64,000 nt of DNA from an uncultured Stomatobaculum sp. (GTDB lineage Bacteria; Bacillota; Clostridia; Lachnospirales; Lachnospiraceae). Shown piece after piece: positions 45,200 to 52,700 of this stretch. The position numbers and the translations under genes were made by a program. The first letter of the stretch is position 1. Every line of letters begins with the position of its first letter. The stretch covers positions 1-64,000 of the forward strand of contig NZ_CALEYG010000013.1 in the NCBI RefSeq assembly GCF_937924975.1, given 5' to 3'. Under the pieces are notes generated by a model that was not told where the DNA came from, ran no database searches, and saw only the letters and a program-made list of their open reading frames with translations.

Positions 45200-45496
45200 A
45201 TGTTGTTCAAGATGAACCTTCAGCTGCATGCTCACAAGAAAGGTGTCGGTTCGACCAAGAACGGTCGTGATTCCGAGTCCAAGCGTCTTGGCGCAAAGCG
45301 GGCAGACGGTCAGTTTGTTCTGGCCGGTAACATTCTTTACAGACAGAGAGGCACGCACATTCATCCGGGCGTCAATGTCGGCAGAGGCGGTGATGACACT
45401 TTGTTTGCTACGGCAGACGGTGTTGTAAAGTTCGAGAGATGGGGCAAGTATCGCAAGAAAGTTTCTGTCTACCCGAAAGCAGAAGCTGCTGAGTAA
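45200..45496 (+). CDS. rpmA: Ribosomal protein L27 with N-terminal Prp-cleaved extension
   Basis: The 98-residue bL27 carries an extension before the conserved HKKGVGSTKNGRDS. In Firmicutes this is cleaved by Prp after a Leu-Gln-(Phe/Leu)-Phe-Ala type site. Here the site reads NLQLHA-HKKG, with His in place of the usual second Phe. The rest (GDDTLFATADGVVKFERWG) is standard. ATG at 45200 is chosen, 7 bases after AGGAGG; ATG at 45197, overlapping the prp stop, is the alternative. Confidence 0.95.
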   Translation: MLFKMNLQLHAHKKGVGSTKNGRDSESKRLGAKRADGQFVLAGNILYRQRGTHIHPGVNVGRGGDDTLFATADGVVKFERWGKYRKKVSVYPKAEAAE

Positions 45497-45523
45497 AACT
45501 GAACGAAAGCTGTAGTGTAAGAC

Positions 45524-45562
45524 CGGGCTTCATACTGCTAAGTATGAAGCCCGTTTGCATTC
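45524..45562 (+). terminator. Terminator of rplU-prp-rpmA
   Basis: A 13-bp perfect stem (CGGGCTTCATACT at 45524-45536 with AGTATGAAGCCCG at 45541-45553, loop GCTA), followed by TTTGCATTCT. The T run is short, so it may be leaky. Confidence 0.7.
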
Positions 45563-45634
45563 TCACAGAATACAGCTTGTCATGCGCAGTATGAAGCCCG
45601 TTTGCATTCTCACAGAATACAGCTTGTCATGCGC
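45541..45634 (+). repeat. Two perfect tandem copies of a 47-bp unit including half a terminator
   Basis: AGTATGAAGCCCG... starts at 45541 and repeats at 45588 (period 47, identity 47/47). The copy begins in the 3' arm of the terminator, so a second possible 3' arm for the stem is created at 45588-45600. Confidence 0.92.
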
Positions 45635-45654
45635 AGTGCGCACAGGAGAAAACG

Positions 45655-46935
45655 ATGTTTACAGATAATGCCAAAATATTTATTCAATCCGGCAAGGGCG
45701 GCGACGGGCATGTCAGTTTTCGCCGCGAGCTCTATGTGCCGGCCGGCGGTCCTGACGGCGGTGACGGCGGCAGAGGCGGCGATATCATTTTTGAAGTCTA
45801 TGACGGCCTGAATACCCTGGCAGATTTCCGTCACGTCCGGAAGTACGTCGCGGAAAACGGTGAGCCCGGCGGCAAAAAGCGCTGCCATGGTGCCGACGGA
45901 AAAGATCTCGTGATTCGCGTTCCCGAGGGAACTGTGATTCGCGATGATGAAAGCGGAAAGGTGATTGCCGATATGTCCGGTGAAAACCGGAGGCTGGTCG
46001 TATTGCGCGGCGGCAGAGGCGGTGTCGGCAATATGCATTTCGCCACGGCGACCATGCAGGCGCCGAACTATGCAAAGCCCGGACAGCCCGGCAAGGGCAT
46101 GTTTGTGCGTCTGGAGCTGAAGGTCATTGCCGATGTGGGACTGGTCGGATTTCCGAATGTCGGCAAATCCACCTTGCTCAGCCGTGTCAGTAATGCGAAA
46201 CCCGAAATTGCAAACTATCACTTCACAACCCTGCGGCCGCATCTCGGCGTGGTCGATTTTGATGACGGCGAAGGCTTTGTGATGGCCGATCTCCCCGGTC
46301 TCATTGAGGGCGCCTCGGAGGGTGTGGGACTCGGTTACGATTTTTTGCGCCATGTGGAGAGAACCAAGCTTCTGGTTCACGTCGTGGATGCCGCTTCGAC
46401 GGAAGGCAGAGATCCGGTAGAGGATGTACAACGCATCCGGCATGAGCTGGAAAAATACGATCCCGCGCTTCTGAAGCGCCCGCAGATCATTGCCGCCAAT
46501 AAGATTGACAGCATCCAGGTCGAAGAAGGAGAGGAAAACCCGATAGACCGCCTGCGCGCGGCTTTTCCGGACTTGCCGCTCTATCCGATTTCCGGTGTCA
46601 CCGGCGAAGGCATTCGCGCATTGACCTACGGCATTCTGGAAATTCTTCGCAATATGAAGCGTGAAGTCACCGTTTTCGAACCGGAGATGGAAATTTCGTA
46701 TCTCTCCGATCGGGATTTGCCCTACACCATCGAGCGCGACGGTGATGTCTTTGTCGTGGAAGGACCGCGCATCGAGAAAATGCTCGGTTATACCAATCTG
46801 GAGTCGGAGAAGGGCTTTAACTTCTTCCAGAATTTCCTGAAAGACAGCGGAATTCTCGAGGAATTGGAGCGCGCCGGTATTCAGGACGGAGATACCGTTC
46901 GTATGTACGGACACGAGTTTGATTATTATAAATAA
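45655..46935 (+). CDS. obgE: Obg-family GTPase ObgE/CgtA
   Basis: Essential GTPase for late 50S assembly and stress control. The 426-residue protein has the Gly-rich Obg fold (1-158), the G domain with GFPNVGKSTLL (G1, about 164-174) and DLPGLIEGA, NKID (G4), and a C-terminal OCT domain (about 345-426). ACAGGAG is before the ATG. It starts a run with yhbY, nadD, yqeK and rsfS. Confidence 0.97.
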   Translation: MFTDNAKIFIQSGKGGDGHVSFRRELYVPAGGPDGGDGGRGGDIIFEVYDGLNTLADFRHVRKYVAENGEPGGKKRCHGADGKDLVIRVPEGTVIRDDESGKVIADMSGENRRLVVLRGGRGGVGNMHFATATMQAPNYAKPGQPGKGMFVRLELKVIADVGLVGFPNVGKSTLLSRVSNAKPEIANYHFTTLRPHLGVVDFDDGEGFVMADLPGLIEGASEGVGLGYDFLRHVERTKLLVHVVDAASTEGRDPVEDVQRIRHELEKYDPALLKRPQIIAANKIDSIQVEEGEENPIDRLRAAFPDLPLYPISGVTGEGIRALTYGILEILRNMKREVTVFEPEMEISYLSDRDLPYTIERDGDVFVVEGPRIEKMLGYTNLESEKGFNFFQNFLKDSGILEELERAGIQDGDTVRMYGHEFDYYK

Positions 46936-46946
46936 GGGAGGATGCC

Positions 46947-47246
46947 TTGAACAGCAAACAGCGTTCGTTTTTAAAGGGAATCGCAATGACAACCGAGCCT
47001 CTTTTCCAGATTGGAAAGGCTGCACTCACACCGGAACTCACAAAAGCCGTCAATGAAACGCTTGAGAAGCACGAACTGCTCAAGATTTCCGTGCTTCAGA
47101 ATTGTCTGGAGGATCCGAAGGATATGGCGGCGCGCCTCGCAGTTCGCACAAAAAGTGAAGTTGTGCAGGTCATCGGAAAAAAAATCGTGCTGTACCGGCA
47201 GGCCAAAGAAGAGAAGCACCGCAAGATTGTGCTGCCGCGCGACTAA
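46947..47246 (+). CDS. yhbY: YhbY/CRS1-YhbY RNA-binding protein
   Basis: The 99-residue protein has the CRM fold: LKGIAMTTEPLFQIGKAALT, then RTKSEVVQVIGKKIVLYRQA. It binds pre-50S particles. The start is TTG at 46947, 5 bases after GGGAGG. Conserved neighbour of obgE and nadD. Confidence 0.93.
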   Translation: MNSKQRSFLKGIAMTTEPLFQIGKAALTPELTKAVNETLEKHELLKISVLQNCLEDPKDMAARLAVRTKSEVVQVIGKKIVLYRQAKEEKHRKIVLPRD

Positions 47247-47252
47247 ACGGCC

Positions 47253-47864
47253 ATGCGACAGATTGCAATTCTCGGCGGAACCTTCGATCCCATTCACAAC
47301 GGACATTTGAAACTCGCGGAAGAAGCCTGCTCACATTTTCCGCTGGATGCCTGCTGGTTCATGCCGGCGGCGGCGCCGCCGCATAAGCAGGACAGAAAAC
47401 TGGCAAGCTATGCACAGCGTCTACGGATGGCCGAACTTGCAACGGCACCCTACGAAGCGTTTTGTGTCTCTGACTTTGAGGCAAAACGGAGAGGACTCTC
47501 CTATACCAGCGACACCCTGGCTTTGCTCCGCGAGACCTATCCGGACTGCGCTTTTTCGTTGATTCTCGGCGCGGATTCGTTCTTTCAGCTGGAATTCTGG
47601 CATGCGCCTGCCGACATCTGCCGCGATGCGCGCCTGCTGGTCGCGGCGCGGGAATATGCGGACCGACATACGAGTCTGCATGAGCACGCCGAGCACCTCC
47701 GTACGCTCTTTGGCGCGCGGATTGAACTGATTCCGGCGCCGCTCATTGATATTTCATCCATGCACATTCGCGCCCTGCTTGCCGCCGGCAAAAAGAGTGC
47801 GGCGCAGTACCTTCCGCCTGCTGTCTATGACTACATCCGGGCAGAGGGCCTGTACCGCCGTTAG
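47253..47864 (+). CDS. nadD: Nicotinate-nucleotide adenylyltransferase
   Basis: Makes deamido-NAD from nicotinate mononucleotide and ATP. The 203-residue protein has GGTFDPIHNGHLKLAEEA (8-25, HxGH motif), LGADSFFQLEFW (about 109) and the C-terminal ISSMHIRALL, a variant of the ISSTxIR nucleotide motif with Met for Thr. It follows yhbY by 6 bases and precedes yqeK. Confidence 0.95.
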   Translation: MRQIAILGGTFDPIHNGHLKLAEEACSHFPLDACWFMPAAAPPHKQDRKLASYAQRLRMAELATAPYEAFCVSDFEAKRRGLSYTSDTLALLRETYPDCAFSLILGADSFFQLEFWHAPADICRDARLLVAAREYADRHTSLHEHAEHLRTLFGARIELIPAPLIDISSMHIRALLAAGKKSAAQYLPPAVYDYIRAEGLYRR

Positions 47865-47878
47865 AAAGGAGGCTCGCC

Positions 47879-48469
47879 ATTAACCGGAAAGAAATGGCCG
47901 AAATACGCCGCAAACTGGAGAAGAAGCTGAGCAACGACCGCTATCAGCATACGCTTGGTGTCGCTTATACGGCAGCAGCGCTTGCAATGCGCTATCAGTC
48001 ATCTGTGGAAGATGCGGAGCTTGCGGGATTGTTGCACGACTGTGCCAAGGAATACGACAAAAAGGAATCGCTCTCGATTGCGGAAAAAGCCGGTATCCTT
48101 TTTTCGACGGCGGATATGGCCGCACCGCAGATCTGGCATGCCATCATCGGCCCCGTTGTCGCCGAACAGAAATACGGCATCACAAAGCCGGAAATTCTCT
48201 CCGCCATTCGCTGGCATACAACCGGACGTCGAGAGATGTCTCTGCTCGAAAAAATTGTTTTTACGGCCGACTATATTGAGCCGAATCGCGACCGTGCCGA
48301 TAATCTTGCGGAAATGCGTCGGCTGGCATTTCAGGACCTTGATTTTTGTGTCTATCGCATCACAGCGGATACCCTCCGCTATCTCGCATCGAAACAGATT
48401 CGCGCAGATCAAAAGACAGAAGAGTGCTATCAATGGTTAAAGGAGGTAAAGAAGTATGACGACAAATGA
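47879..48469 (+). CDS. yqeK: YqeK-type HD-domain symmetrical Ap4A hydrolase
   Basis: YqeK enzymes split diadenosine tetraphosphate into two ADP. The product has the HD pattern: RYQHTLGVAYTAAAL, LLHDCAKEY, and HAIIGPVVAEQ, then RWHTTG. The start proposed is ATT at 47879: AAAGGAGG (47865-47872) is 6 bases before it, while the first ATG (47894) would be 21 bases from the only ribosome site. The protein is then 196 residues, beginning INRKEMAEIRRK. It sits between nadD and rsfS as in other Firmicutes. Confidence 0.88.
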   Translation: MNRKEMAEIRRKLEKKLSNDRYQHTLGVAYTAAALAMRYQSSVEDAELAGLLHDCAKEYDKKESLSIAEKAGILFSTADMAAPQIWHAIIGPVVAEQKYGITKPEILSAIRWHTTGRREMSLLEKIVFTADYIEPNRDRADNLAEMRRLAFQDLDFCVYRITADTLRYLASKQIRADQKTEECYQWLKEVKKYDDK

Positions 48470-48818
48470 GCTCGTTGCCTATGCTGTCACCGCAATGGAA
48501 GACAAGAAGGGAACCGAAATCTCTGTGATTGACATCTCCAAGGTCTCGGTGGTCGCTGACTATTTCATGCTTGTCAGCGGCACCAACCAGAAGCAGACGC
48601 AGGCCATTGCCGATGAAATCGAGGAGAAGCTTGCAAAGCATGAGGTGTTTCCGCGCCAGAAGGAGGGATATTCCGGCGGCACCTGGATTCTTCTCGATTA
48701 CCAGGACGTTGTGATTCACATCTTCAACGGTGAAGATCGTCGCTTCTATAATCTGGAGCGCATCTGGGCAGACGGCATCACCGTGGATCCGAAGACATTC
48801 CGCATTTCTGAGGAGTAA
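48456..48818 (+). CDS. rsfS: Ribosomal silencing factor RsfS
   Basis: RsfS binds L14 and blocks subunit joining under starvation. The 120-residue protein has VIDISKVSVVADYFMLVSGTN and GGTWILLDYQDVVIHIF, family hallmarks. It overlaps yqeK by 14 bases; AAGGAGG lies 9 bases upstream of the ATG. Confidence 0.96.
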   Translation: MTTNELVAYAVTAMEDKKGTEISVIDISKVSVVADYFMLVSGTNQKQTQAIADEIEEKLAKHEVFPRQKEGYSGGTWILLDYQDVVIHIFNGEDRRFYNLERIWADGITVDPKTFRISEE

Positions 48819-48871
48819 CGAGGGAAAGATTACATAATTTAATTCTGTAAATGAATAGGGGGAGCTTGCAT

Positions 48872-50230
48872 ATGGAACAGTTTTTTCACCTGAAAGAAAA
48901 CCGCACGACTGTGCGGACAGAAGTGATCGCAGGTATCACAACCTTCATGACCATGGCCTATATCCTCGCCGTAAACCCGAATCTGCTGGGAAAAACCGGC
49001 ATGGACAGCGGTTCTGTTTTCACGGCGACCGCACTCGCTTCGGCCATTGCATCCTTCGCAATGGCTTTGCTCGCGAATCTGCCCTTTGCACTGTCAGCCG
49101 GTATGGGATTGAACGCCTACTTTACCTATACAGTCTGCATGGGCATGGGGTACAGCTGGGAAGTTGCGCTTGCCGCCGTCTGCGTGGAAGGCCTCATCTT
49201 TATTGTCCTCTCGCTGACCAATGTGCGTGAAGCCATCTTCAATGCAATCCCAGGCGAGCTGAAACTTGCGGTCTCGGTCGGCATCGGTCTTTTCATCACA
49301 TTCATCGGTCTTCAGAATGCCCACATTGTGGTCGACGGCGCGACGCTGGTCACTCTGTTTTCCTTCAAGGGTTCGGTCACAAGCGGCACATTTTCCTCGG
49401 AGGGTATCACCGTGCTGCTCGCACTGATCGGCATGCTGATTACTGCGCTTCTCGTCATCAAAAATGTGAAGGGCAACATTCTCCTCGGAATTCTGATTAC
49501 CTGGGGCCTCGGGATTCTCTGCCAGCTGTTCGGTCTCTATGTGCCGAATCCCGACGCCGGCTTTTACAGTCTGATTCCGTCTTCTCTCATTGCAATGCCC
49601 GCATCGGTGACGCCGACTCTGTTTAAGATGGATTTCAGTGACCTTTTGTCGCTGAACTTTGTGGTCGTTGTGTTTTCCTTCCTCTTTGTCGATATCTTTG
49701 ATACGCTCGGCACCCTGATCGGTTGTGCTTCGAAGGCAGATATGCTCGACAAAAACGGCAAGCTGCCGCGCATCAAGGGCGCGCTGCTCGCAGATGCAAT
49801 CGGAACTACGGTCGGCGCTGTACTCGGTACTTCGACCATTACCACCTTCGTGGAATCCTCCTCCGGCATCGCAGAGGGCGGGCGCACGGGACTCACCTCG
49901 ATTGTCGTAGGTTTCCTGTTCCTGCTGAGCCTCTTTTTCTCACCGATATTCCTCGCGATTCCTTCCTTTGCAACGGCTCCCGCGCTGATTATCGTCGGCT
50001 TCTTCATGATGCAGCAGGTCAGCAAAATTGATTGGAGCAATATGCTGACTGCCATTCCTTCGTTTATCTGCATCTTTGCAATGCCGTTCGCATACTCGAT
50101 TTCCGAAGGCATCGCATTCGGCATCATCAGCTACACCGTACTGCACCTCGCAGCCGGTAAGGGTAAAAAGGTCACGGTGCTCATGTATGTGCTGAGTTTC
50201 ATTTTCATCCTGAAATATATTTTCCTGTAA
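48872..50230 (+). CDS. NCS2-family purine permease (AzgA/PbuG-like)
   Basis: Takes up adenine, guanine or hypoxanthine. The 452-residue protein has 12 or more hydrophobic segments and the AzgA-type N-terminus (TEVIAGITTFMTMAYILAVNP at about 16-36, split in the family), ALSAGMGLNAYF, and GTSTITTFVESSSGIAEGGRTG. The start is ATG at 48872 with AGGGGGAG upstream. It is closed by a strong terminator. No purine riboswitch can fit in the 53 bases between it and rsfS. Confidence 0.92.
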   Translation: MEQFFHLKENRTTVRTEVIAGITTFMTMAYILAVNPNLLGKTGMDSGSVFTATALASAIASFAMALLANLPFALSAGMGLNAYFTYTVCMGMGYSWEVALAAVCVEGLIFIVLSLTNVREAIFNAIPGELKLAVSVGIGLFITFIGLQNAHIVVDGATLVTLFSFKGSVTSGTFSSEGITVLLALIGMLITALLVIKNVKGNILLGILITWGLGILCQLFGLYVPNPDAGFYSLIPSSLIAMPASVTPTLFKMDFSDLLSLNFVVVVFSFLFVDIFDTLGTLIGCASKADMLDKNGKLPRIKGALLADAIGTTVGAVLGTSTITTFVESSSGIAEGGRTGLTSIVVGFLFLLSLFFSPIFLAIPSFATAPALIIVGFFMMQQVSKIDWSNMLTAIPSFICIFAMPFAYSISEGIAFGIISYTVLHLAAGKGKKVTVLMYVLSFIFILKYIFL

Positions 50231-50288
50231 GACAGGAGATACCTGTCTGCTGCCTAACCTGTTTTCCGGGCCGCAAAATTTTCGCTCC

Positions 50289-50335
50289 AAAAAAACGGAT
50301 GCCATCCTGCATCATGCAGGATGGCATCCGTTTTT
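50289..50335. terminator. Bidirectional terminator between the permease and lexA
   Basis: A 22-bp perfect inverted repeat (AAAAAACGGATGCCATCCTGCA and complement) with a TCA loop and T runs on both strands. Confidence 0.92.
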
Positions 50336-50365
50336 GACTTTATAGCAGACAGCCGACACTTGTTG

Positions 50366-50980
50366 TCAGAGATTCCGGTAGAGCGCCACAACCTTGCCGA
50401 GTACTGTGACATCTTTGACGATAATCGGTTCCATCGCGTCATTCTCCGGCTGCAGGCGATAATGGCCGTTCTCCTTGTAGAAGCGCTTGACAGTCGCCCC
50501 GTCTTCGACAAGCGCCACAACGATTTCACCGTTTCGCGCTGTGGACTGGCGCGCGACAATGACCAGATCCCCGTTCAGAATTCCGACCTTGACCATAGAA
50601 TTTCCCTGTACCTTCAGTATGAAGGTCTCCTGGTTCGGAAGATTCTCTGCGGGAATGGGGAAGTAGTCGCTGATATTCTGTTCCGCAAAAATGGGGAGTC
50701 CCGCCGCAACACTTCCGAGGATTGGCACATTGACGACCTCACGACGCGACAAATTAAAGGCCTCATCCACAATTTCAATGGTGCGAGGCTTTGCCGGATC
50801 GCGGCGAATGTAGCCTGCCTCCTCCAGAGCCCCGAGGTGCGCATGTACCGACGAGGTGGAGCGAAGCTTCACGGCACTGCAAATTTCGCGCACGGATGGC
50901 GGATAGCCCTTCTGCAAAATACAATCCTTGATGAATTCAAGAATTTCTCTCTGTTTCTCTGATATGGTATCACGGCTCAT
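50366..50980 (-). CDS. lexA: LexA repressor (SOS regulator)
   Basis: LexA represses DNA-repair genes and is self-cleaved when RecA is activated. The 204-residue protein has an N-terminal winged HTH (about 26-65, PPSVREICSAVKLRSTSSVHAH in part), the cleavage bond A93-G94 (SVAAGLP), and the catalytic S128 (GNSM) and K165 (TVKRF). The start is ATG at 50980 after GGAGG; a longer in-frame extension is antisense to the divergent gene. Its promoter carries LexA boxes (51057-51070, 51084-51097), so it is self-regulated. Confidence 0.96.
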   Translation of the reverse strand: MSRDTISEKQREILEFIKDCILQKGYPPSVREICSAVKLRSTSSVHAHLGALEEAGYIRRDPAKPRTIEIVDEAFNLSRREVVNVPILGSVAAGLPIFAEQNISDYFPIPAENLPNQETFILKVQGNSMVKVGILNGDLVIVARQSTARNGEIVVALVEDGATVKRFYKENGHYRLQPENDAMEPIIVKDVTVLGKVVALYRNL

Positions 50981-51016
50981 AACTTTTCCTCCGAGACTTC
51001 CAGCTTTCTCGTTAAA

Positions 51017-51045
51017 AGTGTAGCACGAAGCGCCCCAAAAAGCAA
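51017..51045 (-). promoter_or_regulatory. Promoter of lexA
   Basis: On the minus strand, TTGCTT (51045-51040), 17 bases, TACACT (51022-51017). A LexA-type box is located immediately upstream of the -35. Confidence 0.6.
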
Positions 51046-51056
51046 ACGATTGTTCG

Positions 51057-51070
51057 CGAAATTTTGTTCG
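51057..51070. promoter_or_regulatory. LexA (DinR) box 2, one mismatch
   Basis: CGAAATTTTGTTCG matches the Firmicutes SOS box CGAAC-N4-GTTCG with one mismatch in the left half. Another GTTCG half-site is at 51052-51056. Confidence 0.65.
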
Positions 51071-51079
51071 CTTTTTTGC

Positions 51080-51108
51080 TTGCCGAACTTCCGTTCGCGT
51101 GGTAAGAT
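51080..51108 (+). promoter_or_regulatory. Promoter of the YneA-like gene
   Basis: TTGCCG (51080-51085), 17 bases, TAAGAT (51103-51108). The perfect LexA box at 51084-51097 covers the -35 and spacer, so LexA would block it. Confidence 0.6.
51084..51097. promoter_or_regulatory. LexA (DinR) box 1, perfect
   Basis: CGAACTTCCGTTCG, an exact CGAAC-N4-GTTCG, between the divergent lexA and YneA-like genes. Confidence 0.9.
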
Positions 51109-51151
51109 GCAAACAGATGTTCAAGAACAAAGTTTCGAAGGAGGATAACCC

Positions 51152-51535
51152 ATGCGACAGGCAAACAATAATAGGAATCACCGGGTATCAGAACTGCAGA
51201 GGAGCTATGGTCACCGTGTGCGTCCGCGCAGACAGAACAAACGCGGCCTGCTCGGCTTCCTGCTTCCTTTTATCCTTCTGCTCGCCTTTTTTGCAGGTCG
51301 CGCCTCCGTGGCACGCGCCGGAGAACTCCCCGATCACAGCGAAGCATATCGCTACCGCGCGGTTAAAATTCAGGTAGGAGATAAGCTGGACGATTTCGCG
51401 ACACGCTATAACCGAGGACTGTATCGCTCCGATGATTCCTATCTGGAGGAGTTGTGCCGCGTCAATCACATTGACCGGAATACCCGTCTGTATCCGGGCT
51501 GCTTTCTGACCGTCCTCGAAGCAGTGGAAGAGTAA
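51152..51535 (+). CDS. YneA-like SOS cell-division suppressor
   Basis: The 127-residue protein has a basic cytoplasmic N-terminus (1-31), one membrane segment (about 32-49) and an external C-terminal domain (about 68-123) with a LysM-like pattern (YRAVKIQVGDKLDDFATRYN, then RLYPGCFLTVL). In Bacillus, YneA has this same layout, is divergent from lexA and halts division during the SOS response. Here the gene is divergent from lexA with a LexA box in its promoter. Sequence identity could not be measured, so the function is inferred from architecture, location and control. The ribosome site is GAAGGAGG. Confidence 0.75.
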   Translation: MRQANNNRNHRVSELQRSYGHRVRPRRQNKRGLLGFLLPFILLLAFFAGRASVARAGELPDHSEAYRYRAVKIQVGDKLDDFATRYNRGLYRSDDSYLEELCRVNHIDRNTRLYPGCFLTVLEAVEE

Positions 51536-51537
51536 GT

Positions 51538-52611
51538 TTACTCTTCCTCGCGCAGCCGCACCTTATTGCGTGCGCTGCGCCGGTGATCTTCCTGAATCGC
51601 CGCATAGTGCTTTTTGGTGGTATTGACATCGCTGTGCCCCAGAACATCGGCAACCAGATAAATGTCTCCGGTTTCGCGGTACAGCGTTGTGCCGTAGGTA
51701 CTGCGCAATTTATGCGGCGTGATATGCTTGAGAGGTGCTGCGGCAAGCGCATATTTTTTGACCAGTTTTTCGACGCTTCGCACAGAGAGCCGCTTTTGCT
51801 GCAATGACAGGAAGAGCGCCTGCTCCTGAAACCCCTCTGTGAGCAAGGCTTCCCGTTCCTCCATGAAGTTTAGCAGTGCCTCCTCAACTTCATCTCCGAA
51901 ATAGACAATCTGTTCCTTGCCGCCTTTCCGGTGTACCCGGATTCCGTCATTTTTAAAATCCACATCATTGAGATTCAAGCCGACACACTCGGAGACACGA
52001 ATGCCTGTGCCAAGCAAGAGTGTGATCAGCGCCAAATCCCGAAGCTTGGTTTTTTCATGGTAGCGACGCTGGCGTTCGCTCAGCTTTTCTCCGGATTCGA
52101 TCTGATCCAGCAGCTCCGCAATTTCGTCGACATCGAGACGGATAATTTCTTTTTCGTGCAGCTTTGGCAGGAGCACACGGTCTGCCGGATTGCTCTCAAT
52201 CATTTCTTTTTGATAGAGATATTTATAGAAACTGCGCAGGGAGGAGAGTTTCCGCTTGATACCCGTTTCCTGGTTCAATTTGCCTTCCCCTTGCTCTGTG
52301 GGTCTATACTTCAAATACTCCATATATTCCTCGAGATCGGTCGCACGGAGCTTTTCCAGAAGAGAAAGCGGAATTTCCTTGGCTGTGCCACAGCGGGCAG
52401 CCACAGGATTTTCGCGCATCAGATATTGAAAGAATACGCGCAAATCATAGGCATACGCAATTCGTGTGCGGGATTGTGTTCTCGGTTCAATGCCGCGGAG
52501 ATACGTTCTGCAGTAGTCCGGAAGCTCTGCGAGCAATTCCCGAAGATGTAAAATATTCGCGCGGTCAAGTTCCGCAAAATAGTTGTTATTTTTTTGTGTT
52601 GTGTCAGCCAT
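51538..52611 (-). CDS. Xer-type tyrosine recombinase
   Basis: The 357-residue protein has the SAM-like N-terminal core-binding region (about 1-140) and a catalytic domain with the tyrosine-recombinase residues: Arg in GTGIRVSECVGL, Lys in HRKGGKEQ, His/Arg in HKLRSTYGT, and the LGHSDVNTTKKHY end with catalytic Tyr. It resembles the chromosomal XerC/XerA-like enzyme rather than a phage integrase, and no att sites or mobile cargo are seen nearby. The start is ATG at 52611 with CGGAGG. It converges on the YneA-like gene with 2 bases between. Confidence 0.88.
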   Translation of the reverse strand: MADTTQKNNNYFAELDRANILHLRELLAELPDYCRTYLRGIEPRTQSRTRIAYAYDLRVFFQYLMRENPVAARCGTAKEIPLSLLEKLRATDLEEYMEYLKYRPTEQGEGKLNQETGIKRKLSSLRSFYKYLYQKEMIESNPADRVLLPKLHEKEIIRLDVDEIAELLDQIESGEKLSERQRRYHEKTKLRDLALITLLLGTGIRVSECVGLNLNDVDFKNDGIRVHRKGGKEQIVYFGDEVEEALLNFMEEREALLTEGFQEQALFLSLQQKRLSVRSVEKLVKKYALAAAPLKHITPHKLRSTYGTTLYRETGDIYLVADVLGHSDVNTTKKHYAAIQEDHRRSARNKVRLREEE

Positions 52612-52652
52612 ACGAAAACCTCCGAAATGCCTCAATTTTCCCGTTCAGCAAT

Positions 52653-52681
52653 AGTATACGACATAACTATTCGTTAAACAA
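52653..52681 (-). promoter_or_regulatory. Promoter of the recombinase gene
   Basis: On the minus strand, TTGTTT (52681-52676), 17 bases, TATACT (52658-52653). It is bracketed by an 11-bp inverted repeat (52663-52700). Confidence 0.65.
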
Positions 52682-52700
52682 GCATTTCGCGAACAGTTAT
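52663..52700. repeat. Inverted repeat with 11-bp arms around the recombinase promoter -35
   Basis: ATAACTATTCG (52663-52673) pairs with CGAACAGTTAT (52690-52700), one mismatch, 16-base spacer. The inner bases resemble LexA half-sites (GTTCG/CGAAC). Confidence 0.7.

Noticed and set aside
48819..48871. Purine riboswitch before the permease
   Set aside because: Only 53 bases are available and no purine-riboswitch core is visible.
51538..52611. Phage or ICE integrase with att site
   Set aside because: No mobile genes, tRNA junction or direct repeats are nearby; the protein resembles chromosomal Xer enzymes and sits beside lexA.
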